From Candidatus Kaiserbacteria bacterium (lineage in GTDB: Bacteria; Patescibacteriota; Minisyncoccia; Phycocordibacterales; JABAAK01): a stretch of DNA of 34,253 nucleotides. Both the position numbers and the translations under genes were made by a program. The stretch spans positions 1 through 34,253 of the forward strand of contig JAPPJI010000017.1 of the NCBI GenBank assembly GCA_028820405.1, given 5' to 3'. Positions 23,590 to 30,248 of the stretch are shown here, piece after piece (within the stretch, counting starts at the first letter, position 1; each line of letters begins with the position of its first letter). The notes under the pieces are model-generated. The model made no database searches and was not told where the DNA came from. It saw only the letters and a list, made by a program, of their open reading frames with translations.

Positions 23590-25035
23590 ATGAATATCGC
23601 AGCAAAACGAGGGTTTAATATTTCAGTTGACGCAAAAGCGTACGCCATACAAACCGACCTGTTTCTCACAGAGCTCTCGCGTATTAGCGGCACTCTCACC
23701 GCCATTGCAGAAAAGAAAGGGTGTCGTGGTGAGGTCGGCGATGTTGTTATCGGTACTGACGAAGAGGGAGTCCGCACATACTGTGTTGCGATTGACGGAG
23801 GGGACGGTACTCGGGTTCGTGACGAGGGCGGTCTGCTCGCGGCATGGGCAATCGGAGAGAAGGTGCGGGTTCTCGAGATGGACGCGTCAGTCCCGGAAGT
23901 GTTCATCGAAGGGTGCATGCTTCGCAACTATGTCTTTTCAAAACACAAAACCGTTATCTCAGAGAAGGAGTATCCGATCGAAACGATCGTTACCGATGCA
24001 CCGGTGCGACAGGAGGTTATTGACGGTGTTGAAGCGAATCACATAGCCCGGGACCTGATGAATGAGCCGGCAAACATTTTACACCCGAAGGCATACGCAG
24101 AACGGGTGCAGAAGCTGTTTGAGAATACCGATGTTGCAGTTGAGGTGCTCATGAAAGAAGAGCTGCAGAACCTGGGAATGGAAGCTGTTCTTTCGGTTGG
24201 TCAGGGATCGAGTCATGAGAGTGTCGTCGTCGTGCTTCGGTGGAACGGTGCGGGAGATGCGGGGGTTGACACCGCACTCGTCGGCAAGGGGCTGACGTTT
24301 GATACCGGCGGCGTGTCACTGAAGCCGGCGAAGGGAATGGAAGAGATGAAGTGGGACATGGGCGGATCCGCTGCGGTGGTAAGTGCAATGCATCTTATCG
24401 CAAAACGGTCATTGCAGAAGAATGTGGTCGGGGTCATCGGTCTTGTTGAGAACGCGGTTGACGGTGCTGCGATTCGTCCGGGAGATATTATTAAAACAAT
24501 GTCCGGAAAGACCGTAGAAGTTATCAATACCGATGCGGAAGGACGGCTGGTGCTCGCCGATATTCTTTGGTACGTGCAGAATCGGTTCCACCCCACGAAC
24601 GTCATCGATCTTGCGACACTGACCGGTGCAGTTATCGCGGCACTCGGAAAAGAGTATGCAGGGCTCTTTGCAAATGATGACGCACTCGCATCTTCACTTA
24701 CTGTTGCCGGTGAGCGAACCGGTGAGCTCGTTTGGCACCTGCCGATCCACCCCCTCTTTCTTAAACGAATGAAGTCAGCCGCTGCTGATCTGCGAAATGT
24801 CAGCGTGCTGGAGAAATCCGATGCGGGTGCCGGCACCGCCGCAGCATTTCTCCGTGAATTTATCCAAAAGGGAACGGCTTGGGTGCATCTTGATATCGCA
24901 GGGTCTTCGTTTCCGTCGGAAGACAATCCGTGGGGCGGCTGCTGGCCGAACGGGTTTGGGGCACGAATGCTCTATGATTTTCTTGCCGCTGACCGCTCTC
25001 CCGCGACAACTGAACAGCTCCTGCTCCCGCAGTAA
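23590..25035 (+). CDS. Leucyl aminopeptidase, M17 family
   Basis: 481 aa from ATG 23590, chosen because of the AAGGA Shine-Dalgarno and because the track start at 23524 lies upstream of the -10. M17 metallo-aminopeptidase that removes N-terminal residues from peptides as a hexamer with two metals. Active-site motifs: LVGKGLTFDTGG (metal-binding Lys and Asp), KWDMGGSAAV, and the family signature NTDAEGRLVLAD. The N-terminal domain is divergent, as usual. Peptide recycling fits with the S51 and M16 peptidases nearby. Confidence 0.95.
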   Translation: MNIAAKRGFNISVDAKAYAIQTDLFLTELSRISGTLTAIAEKKGCRGEVGDVVIGTDEEGVRTYCVAIDGGDGTRVRDEGGLLAAWAIGEKVRVLEMDASVPEVFIEGCMLRNYVFSKHKTVISEKEYPIETIVTDAPVRQEVIDGVEANHIARDLMNEPANILHPKAYAERVQKLFENTDVAVEVLMKEELQNLGMEAVLSVGQGSSHESVVVVLRWNGAGDAGVDTALVGKGLTFDTGGVSLKPAKGMEEMKWDMGGSAAVVSAMHLIAKRSLQKNVVGVIGLVENAVDGAAIRPGDIIKTMSGKTVEVINTDAEGRLVLADILWYVQNRFHPTNVIDLATLTGAVIAALGKEYAGLFANDDALASSLTVAGERTGELVWHLPIHPLFLKRMKSAAADLRNVSVLEKSDAGAGTAAAFLREFIQKGTAWVHLDIAGSSFPSEDNPWGGCWPNGFGARMLYDFLAADRSPATTEQLLLPQ

Positions 25036-25074
25036 CTGTTGTGTATAACGGTGGGGCAGGAAAGGGGATGGTGC

Positions 25075-25080
25075 GATACT
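25075..25080 (+). promoter_or_regulatory. Extended -10 of the FG-GAP protein gene
   Basis: TGC-GATACT ending 10 nt before ATG 25091. Confidence 0.5.
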
Positions 25081-25090
25081 GTAGGGGAGT

Positions 25091-27556
25091 ATGAAGGTTG
25101 ACGAACACCCGTATAAGAAGCATGCTATTCGCTTTTTTCTCTTCTTTTCTCTTTGTCTGTTTGTGGTCGGCGCGGCAAAGGGGTTTGCTCAGGATGCAGA
25201 TTTTTTTGTCAGCCGGCTCTTGCAAAATGAGACGGATGAAAGCATTTTGGCCGTTGAAGTGCAGGGTGACTTTATTCACAACGATGTTCTCAACGTCTAT
25301 ACCAACGGTCAGTTTATTAAATCTAAGGTAATTGAGGGTTCCGATATCGGGGACGGTAAAACGGTTGTTGTGAAAAATATTTCTGTCGACGTGCTGCGTG
25401 GCGGTGTGAACGATATCACTGTGGCAATTGAGCGGCAGGGGGTTGAAGAGCGGCAAACCGAACCGTTTCGTATCACGATTCAAACGGTTCCCGACCGACC
25501 GATTCTTGCGGTCACAAAAGTGGAGGAGGACGGCGGCTATGCGGCAGAGGTTACCACACCATTTCTCGTTGACGACGTCGTTGCGGTATTTCTCAACGGA
25601 GAAGAGGTGGTGACGGTACCGGTGACCGATTCGCTTGTTGAAAAAGGTATGGTTTCGGTCCTGCTGCAGGAGGCGTTATTTATTGAAGGTGACAATCGGA
25701 TCGAGGCACTGATTCGGCGTGGTGATCTTGAGGGCGGACTAAGCAGCCGAGAAACCGTTACTATCGCCTCTGAAGAAGAGGGGGTGGCGGTGCAGAGCAC
25801 CATACCGTCCTGTTTTGCATATACCGAGCAGCAGTATATTCAGCCGGAGTACCGCGGAAAGGGAGATGAGTTCGGCACGTCGGTAGCCTTGTTCGGCAGC
25901 ACGGTTGCAATCGGTAACAAAGAAGGGGAGGTTGAAGTTTTTGCAAAGAGCATGCAGGGAGAAGAAGAGGTGTGGAAGCATGTTACTGATTTTGAAGGCG
26001 GTCGATACACATTTCGGCATGACAATCCGAAGAGCATACTGCTTGACGGCTCTGAACGGCTTCTCGTCGGCACGAATACCGCTGACTATCAGGGAGGTCA
26101 ATCCGGTATCGTTGAGGTGTTCGCCCGATCTGACGACAAGTGGTCCGGAACCGGCATCATTGCACCGAAGTCTCTCGGTGCTCGTGAACTGTTTGGCACG
26201 CACATTGCGGTGAATGACACAATGATGGTCGTAAGTGCACTGCGTCCTGACGTCGGCGGCGGTATTTATGTCTATGAGCGGGATAGCCGTGATTCGTCAT
26301 GGGGCCCGCCGACTATTATCACCCCTCGTTCCGTAACAGATGCGATGCGATTTGGTGAACAGGTTGCGGTAGGTGAGGGTACCATTGCAGTCTCATCCCC
26401 GGGCAGTTTTGCGATATACCTTTATTCAAAGGACGGAGGTCGTTGGGTAGAAGAGCGGGTGACGGCACGGCATGGTAGTACTGACAATTTGTTCGGAAGC
26501 CGATTGCTGCTAGTAAACGGTATGCTCATCGTGGGTGCTCCGGGTGAAGGAGAGCAGGGCATGGTGTACATCTATGAACGTGACAGACGGGATGCGTGGA
26601 ATTTGACACAGATGCTGCCGGCACCAAAGGGTGCACGGGATTTCGGTGCTGAGATGGCATACGTTGATGGTGCGCTTGCAGTTGGTGCTCCGAGAACCAA
26701 TCGAACGGGTGCAGTCTTTGTCTTCACACACCGCGGCGGTGTGTGGCGGTTGCAGGACACGGTAATGCCGGACATGCTGAGTTTGGGTGACCGGTTTGGA
26801 TCAAGTATCGGCATGTACGGAACAACGCTTGTCGTCGGCGCACCCGGAGACGATGCGACAGATTCGTCAAATGTCGGTACCGCATACCTCTTCACAGCGA
26901 GTGAATCAGTCTGCTCTGCTGCTGTTGTCGGAGGCGTTGTGCCTGAGCAGGAAACAGTCTCCCCGGAGGAGAACGTGCAGAACCTCCTGGAAAGGCAGGA
27001 AGAATTAGAGGTTCTCAATGAAGATGTGCAGGCACTCATCGGTGCTATTTCACAAAATATTGTCGCTGCCATGCAGGAGGTGGTTCGGCATGAGGATCGT
27101 ATCATTATTTTCGACGAAGCGTTGGTGAGCGGTTCGGCACAGCGGCGTGCCGCAACGGTCCGTGGTATTACCGCCCCGTGGATTCCTCCCGAGGTGACCG
27201 CTGAACAGTATAAGGCGAAGGAGGCAAGTATTCCCACTGAGCCGGAGGTACGGAGCCGTGTTGAGGTGGTAAATGAAGTAGTAGATGATGCAGGTATTGT
27301 TGTTCCCGTTACCAGTGTCGGTCTTAGCCTCGGTGACCGTCATGAAGATGTGTATCGGCTGCAGATTTTTTTGAATCAGAATGGATATCGGATTGCGGCA
27401 GACGGTCCGGGCAGTCCGGGAGAGGAGACAAACGAATTTACTGAATCGGTTGAGCGGGCACTCAAGCTCTTTCAATTTATCAACGGTCTTGATCAGACCG
27501 GCGTGTTAGACGGAAAAACACGGGACCTCGTGTTCACGTATGTTGACGGCGTCTAG
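25091..27556 (+). CDS. Secreted FG-GAP beta-propeller protein with C-terminal peptidoglycan-binding domain
   Basis: 821 aa. Signal peptide (IRFFLFFSLCLFVVGAAKGFAQD, cut near 33). Two beta-sandwich-like domains (about 40-135 and 140-235) follow. Next are six to seven FG-GAP-type blades (about 258-600), each with a pattern such as GDEFGTSVALFGSTVAIG, RFGEQVAVGEGTIAV, DNLFGSRLLLVNGMLIVGAPG, DFGAEMAYVDGALAVGAP and DRFGSSIGMYGTTLVVGAPGDD, a fold resembling integrin-like propellers. A predicted coiled coil (about 630-665) leads to a PGB_1-like domain at the end (LGDRHEDVYRLQIFLNQNGY ... LKLFQFINGLDQTGVLDGKTRD, about 745-815). The protein is therefore likely attached to the cell wall with the propeller displayed outward, possibly for adhesion to a host cell. 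The target is unknown. Confidence 0.85.
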   Translation: MKVDEHPYKKHAIRFFLFFSLCLFVVGAAKGFAQDADFFVSRLLQNETDESILAVEVQGDFIHNDVLNVYTNGQFIKSKVIEGSDIGDGKTVVVKNISVDVLRGGVNDITVAIERQGVEERQTEPFRITIQTVPDRPILAVTKVEEDGGYAAEVTTPFLVDDVVAVFLNGEEVVTVPVTDSLVEKGMVSVLLQEALFIEGDNRIEALIRRGDLEGGLSSRETVTIASEEEGVAVQSTIPSCFAYTEQQYIQPEYRGKGDEFGTSVALFGSTVAIGNKEGEVEVFAKSMQGEEEVWKHVTDFEGGRYTFRHDNPKSILLDGSERLLVGTNTADYQGGQSGIVEVFARSDDKWSGTGIIAPKSLGARELFGTHIAVNDTMMVVSALRPDVGGGIYVYERDSRDSSWGPPTIITPRSVTDAMRFGEQVAVGEGTIAVSSPGSFAIYLYSKDGGRWVEERVTARHGSTDNLFGSRLLLVNGMLIVGAPGEGEQGMVYIYERDRRDAWNLTQMLPAPKGARDFGAEMAYVDGALAVGAPRTNRTGAVFVFTHRGGVWRLQDTVMPDMLSLGDRFGSSIGMYGTTLVVGAPGDDATDSSNVGTAYLFTASESVCSAAVVGGVVPEQETVSPEENVQNLLERQEELEVLNEDVQALIGAISQNIVAAMQEVVRHEDRIIIFDEALVSGSAQRRAATVRGITAPWIPPEVTAEQYKAKEASIPTEPEVRSRVEVVNEVVDDAGIVVPVTSVGLSLGDRHEDVYRLQIFLNQNGYRIAADGPGSPGEETNEFTESVERALKLFQFINGLDQTGVLDGKTRDLVFTYVDGV

Positions 27557-27570
27557 CAGTCCGGTGCATG

Positions 27571-27576
27571 TATACT
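27571..27576 (+). promoter_or_regulatory. -10 element of the 262-aa conserved protein gene
   Basis: ATG-TATACT ending 8 nt before ATG 27585. Confidence 0.6.
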
Positions 27577-27584
27577 GACAGTGT

Positions 27585-28373
27585 ATGTCAGTGTGGGCAG
27601 CAAGACGACGGATTTATATCATAACGACAGCAACTATTCTTGCGGTATTTTCCGCAGTATTTGCAATCATACTTCTCTCATACCAGCCCGCATCGTGCGA
27701 AGACGGCAAACAAAACGGGTCTGAATTCGGTATTGATTGCGGAGGTATCTGTCCGAACGAATGTCCTGTTCCGCCGAAGCGACCGCTTGATTTGTGGACA
27801 CGGGCATTTCCGCTTGCAGACGGTGTCTATGCTGCCGTCGCATACGTTGAAAATCAGAACAGCGATCTGTATGTTCCTGAGGTGCAGTTTGAGATTGAGG
27901 TGTATGACAGGAACAATGATTCCATTACCCGGGCATCAAGGAGGACACCGATTATGCCGGGCGGTGTGACACCGGTTTTTGTGCCGCACATTATCACAAA
28001 AGAGCGGTCAGTGTCACACGCAACATTTCGATTTGTCTCTAATCCGAAGTTTGCAGTGCACCAGAATCCGTACGATATTATTTTTTCAAACATAGATCTT
28101 GATGCGAACGAACCGTCGGTGAGTGCTGTCGCGACAAATCGGGGGTCTCAGTCGCTTCGTGAGGTTGAATTTGTCGTTATTCTCTATGACGCTGATAACG
28201 TTGCAGTGGCGGCGTCAACAACGGTGCACTCGCACATTAGGCCGGGGGAGTCAAGAAACCTTGCATACACCTGGGTGCATCCTATCTCACTGCGACAGGG
28301 TCCCTGTCCGGGCGGAACGTGCTATCGGCCGATTGAGCGGGTGGAAATCATCCCGATCGTCTATGATGAGTAG
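27585..28373 (+). CDS. Membrane-anchored conserved protein with SCxDGxxN/DCGGxCxxxC motif
   Basis: 262 aa. The N-terminus is basic, then comes a single TM (IITTATILAVFSAVFAIILLSY, about 11-33). Directly after it lies a Cys-rich motif, PASCEDGKQNGSEFGIDCGGICPNECP, of a kind I associate with Parcubacteria and other microbes' surface proteins; the Cys residues probably form disulfides. The remaining part is two beta-sandwich-like modules (AAVAYVENQNSDLYVPEVQFEIEVYD and SAVATNRGSQSLREVEFVVILYD) resembling FxLYD-type repeats. Function unknown. Directly upstream of rodA with a 3-nt gap, it may share expression with cell-shape genes, though rodA has its own possible -10. Confidence 0.75.
   Translation: MSVWAARRRIYIITTATILAVFSAVFAIILLSYQPASCEDGKQNGSEFGIDCGGICPNECPVPPKRPLDLWTRAFPLADGVYAAVAYVENQNSDLYVPEVQFEIEVYDRNNDSITRASRRTPIMPGGVTPVFVPHIITKERSVSHATFRFVSNPKFAVHQNPYDIIFSNIDLDANEPSVSAVATNRGSQSLREVEFVVILYDADNVAVAASTTVHSHIRPGESRNLAYTWVHPISLRQGPCPGGTCYRPIERVEIIPIVYDE
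28362..28367 (+). promoter_or_regulatory. Possible -10 of rodA
   Basis: TATGAT ending 9 nt before ATG 28377, inside the last codons of the upstream gene. Confidence 0.4.
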
Positions 28374-28376
28374 CAT

Positions 28377-29495
28377 ATGGAGGATGTGTTGAGCAGTGTG
28401 CGACGTGCGGATTGGCTTCTTATCGCACCGGTATTTCTCATCATGGTTGTCGGTCTCATTACGAACATCCCGGTTGATGCCGTTGCAGTTAACTCACTTA
28501 TCGTTAAGCAGACTGTTTTTGTCCTCATTGCAATGGCAATCATTCTTGCCGGTACGGCGGTTGACTACGCCATTCTCCGTGGTCCGCTTGTGCCACTCCT
28601 GCTCTACAGTGCTTCAGCGGCAGTTCTCGTTTCTCTTCTCCTTTTTGCACCTGAAATCAATGGGGCGAAAAGCTGGTTTCCCATCGGGCCGATTGCGGTG
28701 CAGCCGGTTGATTTTGCAAAATTGGTTCTCATACTCACACTTGCCCGATTCTTCGTGATTCGTCACACACACTTGCGTCACGTGATCATCTCACTCATTC
28801 TCACCGGCACCCTTTTTCTCCTTGTCTTTGCACAGCCGGATCTCGGGTCGTCAGTTATCCTCATTGCGATCTGGATCGGTATCATTTTTGTCTCCGGTGT
28901 CTCACGTCGGCATATTATGTGGCTTGCAGTGGCGGCAACGTTTGTTGCCCTTGTCGGCTGGCAATTTATTCCTGAATACCAGAAAGATCGGGTACTCGCC
29001 TTTATCGAACCGTTGGAAAACCTTGAGTCAGCGGGATATACCACCAACCAGGCAAAGATTGCTATCGGGTCCGGCATGCTCTTTGGCAAAGGTATTGGAG
29101 AGGGGACACAGGCGAACATGGGGTTCTTGCCGCTCTATGAGTCGGATTTTGTGTTTGCGGCATTTGCAGAGGAGTGGGGGTTCTTCGGTGTCATGCTCCT
29201 CCTCCTGAGTTACGGTATTATCGGTTGGCGGCTTCTTGTGCATGCCCGGCAGGGACGGACAAGTTTTGAGGCACTGACGATTGTCGGCATCTTTGCCCTC
29301 ATATTTTCACACATGGCCGTTCATGTCGGAGTGAATACGGGAACCCTTCCGGTAACAGGGATTACACTCCCGTTTATGAGTTACGGAGGGTCACACCTCA
29401 TTGCCGAAGCCATCGCCATCGCACTCGTGCTCAGCATGGCCCGTCGACAGCTTCCCGGAACATCTGCTGAACTCTCTCGTCGCCGTATTGCTTAG
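28377..29495 (+). CDS. rodA: RodA/FtsW-type peptidoglycan glycosyltransferase (SEDS)
   Basis: 372 aa with about ten TM helices. SEDS proteins polymerise lipid II into glycan strands with a partner class B PBP. Conserved SEDS features are visible: INGAKSWFPIGPIAVQPVDFAKL, the catalytic-Asp region AQPDLGSS, the extracellular-loop GKGIGEGTQANMGFLP, the EESDFVFAAFAEEWGF-like block and GITLPFMSYGGSHL. It resembles RodA (elongation) more than FtsW by the short length and lack of an N-terminal extension. No mreB or PBP2 gene is in the window. The next gene region is noncoding. Confidence 0.92.
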   Translation: MEDVLSSVRRADWLLIAPVFLIMVVGLITNIPVDAVAVNSLIVKQTVFVLIAMAIILAGTAVDYAILRGPLVPLLLYSASAAVLVSLLLFAPEINGAKSWFPIGPIAVQPVDFAKLVLILTLARFFVIRHTHLRHVIISLILTGTLFLLVFAQPDLGSSVILIAIWIGIIFVSGVSRRHIMWLAVAATFVALVGWQFIPEYQKDRVLAFIEPLENLESAGYTTNQAKIAIGSGMLFGKGIGEGTQANMGFLPLYESDFVFAAFAEEWGFFGVMLLLLSYGIIGWRLLVHARQGRTSFEALTIVGIFALIFSHMAVHVGVNTGTLPVTGITLPFMSYGGSHLIAEAIAIALVLSMARRQLPGTSAELSRRRIA

Positions 29496-29527
29496 CAGTT
29501 GGGGTATCGGTTGAAATATTTTTTGTG

Positions 29528-29533
29528 TATACT
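29528..29533 (+). promoter_or_regulatory. -10 element of ncRNA candidate 1
   Basis: TGTG-TATACT with an upstream AT-rich tract. The predicted start is near 29540. Confidence 0.55.
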
Positions 29534-29539
29534 AAGCAT

Positions 29540-29640
29540 GCCTCAGGGTATCTCATTGGACCGCTTCTTGAGGTGAGTTAGAGGAGAGGTGGGAAGCCGG
29601 TAGAGATTGGATCGTCCAGTCCTACCGGCTATTTTTTTTG
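29540..29640 (+). ncRNA. ncRNA candidate 1 (about 100 nt, own promoter and terminator)
   Basis: Starts 6-7 nt after a TATACT box and ends in a very strong rho-independent terminator. No convincing ORF lies inside. The 5' part folds as CCTCAGG/CTTGAGG (7 bp with one G-T) around a 20-nt loop. The middle is purine-rich (GTTAGAGGAGAGGTGGG, Shine-Dalgarno-like). The terminator stem is AGCCGGTAG, A bulge, GATTGGA / TCCAGTC, CTACCGGCT. It does not match SRP RNA, tmRNA, 6S or RNase P by motif. A leaderless 12-codon ORF from the ATG at 29538 is possible but too close to the box. Confidence 0.6.
29595..29639 (+). terminator. Rho-independent terminator of ncRNA candidate 1
   Basis: A 9-bp AGCCGGTAG/CTACCGGCT stem extended by 7 more pairs after a one-base bulge, with a 3-nt loop and eight T directly after. 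It may also terminate rodA read-through. Confidence 0.92.
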
Positions 29641-29656
29641 CAAATGCGGCGTGTGA

Positions 29657-29662
29657 TATACT
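29657..29662 (+). promoter_or_regulatory. -10 element of ncRNA candidate 2
   Basis: TGTGA-TATACT just 17 nt after the T-tract of the first unit. The predicted start is near 29669. Confidence 0.55.
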
Positions 29663-29668
29663 AATAGT

Positions 29669-29766
29669 AGTATCAGGAGATCTCTGATCAATTAACTGTT
29701 TCCAAGGGGAGGGGAATGGTAGGAGGTGCGTGTAAACAGCGGCTTGTGCACGCACCTCTTTTATTT
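29669..29766 (+). ncRNA. ncRNA candidate 2 (about 100 nt, own promoter and terminator)
   Basis: Tandem to candidate 1 and with the same build: a 5' hairpin (ATCAG/CTGAT around a 7-nt loop, 29672-29688), a purine-rich GGA-repeated single-stranded part (CCAAGGGGAGGGGAATGGTAGGAGG) and a GC-rich terminator. The primary sequences of the two units are not similar beyond this layout. No convincing ORF; ATG 29717 after AAGGGGAGGGG would read through the terminator for 20 codons only. Confidence 0.55.
29723..29766 (+). terminator. Rho-independent terminator of ncRNA candidate 2
   Basis: A 10-bp stem GAGGTGCGTG/CACGCACCTC with a 16-nt loop (inner ACA/TGT pairs possible), then TTTTATTT. Confidence 0.85.
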
Positions 29767-29774
29767 CTCACTGT

Positions 29775-29803
29775 TTGAAAAATATTCTGCACTGATATAC
29801 CTT
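29775..29803 (+). promoter_or_regulatory. Possible promoter of the 108-aa unknown gene
   Basis: TTGAAA 29775-29780, 17 bp, TACCTT 29798-29803. TATACC (29796) and TATACA (29805) overlap it, so the exact -10 is uncertain. It leaves a leader of about 40 nt with a strong Shine-Dalgarno. Confidence 0.45.
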
Positions 29804-29836
29804 ATATACAGACAGGGACACTTACCACACCGTGAG

Positions 29837-29844
29837 AAGGAGGG
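29837..29844 (+). promoter_or_regulatory. Shine-Dalgarno AAGGAGGG deciding a TTG start
   Basis: Near-perfect anti-16S complement 4 nt before TTG 29849. It is the best ribosome binding site in the window. Confidence 0.75.
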
Positions 29845-29848
29845 TACC

Positions 29849-30175
29849 TTGAAACATGATATTTTCTTTGCATATGCTTTCGAACGTGCTCTTGAGAGTG
29901 TGTTAGAGAAATCTCCCATTGATTCTCGTTCTCACACGCTCACCAAGGAAGCATTCGAACTATTTTTATTAGAAGCGGGCGGAACCGCCTCATTCGAACG
30001 GTTTGCTCCGTCCGTGAGGTCTTTCGGCAACGGTCGTTTCGAAGTCAGGATTGATGTAACTGTCTACAAAAAACGGTATTGGCGAGTGAGAGGTGCCGCT
30101 CAGTCGATGCAGAAGCTCCTTGCAAGACACAACGTCAAGGCTACTGTTCGAGTGAGGCAGTCTCAAAATCTTTGA
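29849..30175 (+). CDS. 108-aa protein of unknown function (TTG start)
   Basis: The ORF track extends it to 29726, but that crosses the terminator of ncRNA candidate 2. The start is TTG 29849 behind AAGGAGGG. The product (about MKHDIFFAYAFERALESVLEK ...) is a soluble, mixed alpha/beta protein with a helical first half (ALESVLEK, EAFELFLLEAGG) and a basic second half (GNGRFEVRIDVTVYKKRYWRVRGAAQSMQKLLARHNVKATVRVRQ). No family is recognised. The basic C-terminus could bind nucleic acid. It has a leader, its own promoter and terminator, so it is a single-gene unit. Confidence 0.75.
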   Translation: MKHDIFFAYAFERALESVLEKSPIDSRSHTLTKEAFELFLLEAGGTASFERFAPSVRSFGNGRFEVRIDVTVYKKRYWRVRGAAQSMQKLLARHNVKATVRVRQSQNL

Positions 30176-30202
30176 TACTGTTGTCTCGGAGACGGTAAAG
30201 GA

Positions 30203-30231
30203 CCCCCGTATGTCAGGTACGGGGGACTTTT
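30203..30231 (+). terminator. Rho-independent terminator after the 108-aa gene
   Basis: CCCCCGTA/TACGGGGG (8 bp) with a 7-nt loop, then ACTTTT. The secD -10 begins 5 bp later, so the terminator and the next promoter are fused. Confidence 0.85.
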
Positions 30232-30235
30232 GTGG

Positions 30236-30241
30236 TATGGT
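30236..30241 (+). promoter_or_regulatory. Extended -10 of secD
   Basis: TGTGG-TATGGT ending 7 nt before ATG 30249, immediately after the terminator T-tract. Confidence 0.55.
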
Positions 30242-30248
30242 AGAAGGT

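Noticed and set aside
29538-29576. 12-codon leaderless ORF (MPQGISLDRFLR) in ncRNA candidate 1
   Set aside because: The ATG is only 4 nt after the -10, so the transcript would start within or after it; no conservation can be tested.
29540-29640. SRP (4.5S) RNA or tmRNA
   Set aside because: The conserved SRP domain IV sequence and the tmRNA tRNA-like ends are absent.
29543-29755. Minus-strand 70-aa ORF across the intergenic region
   Set aside because: It runs through both terminator hairpins and has no -10 or Shine-Dalgarno; it looks like chance reading of the ncRNA units.
29717-29779. 20-codon ORF with AAGGGGAGGGG in ncRNA candidate 2
   Set aside because: It would be translated through the terminator stem and ends just beyond it; unlikely to be expressed.
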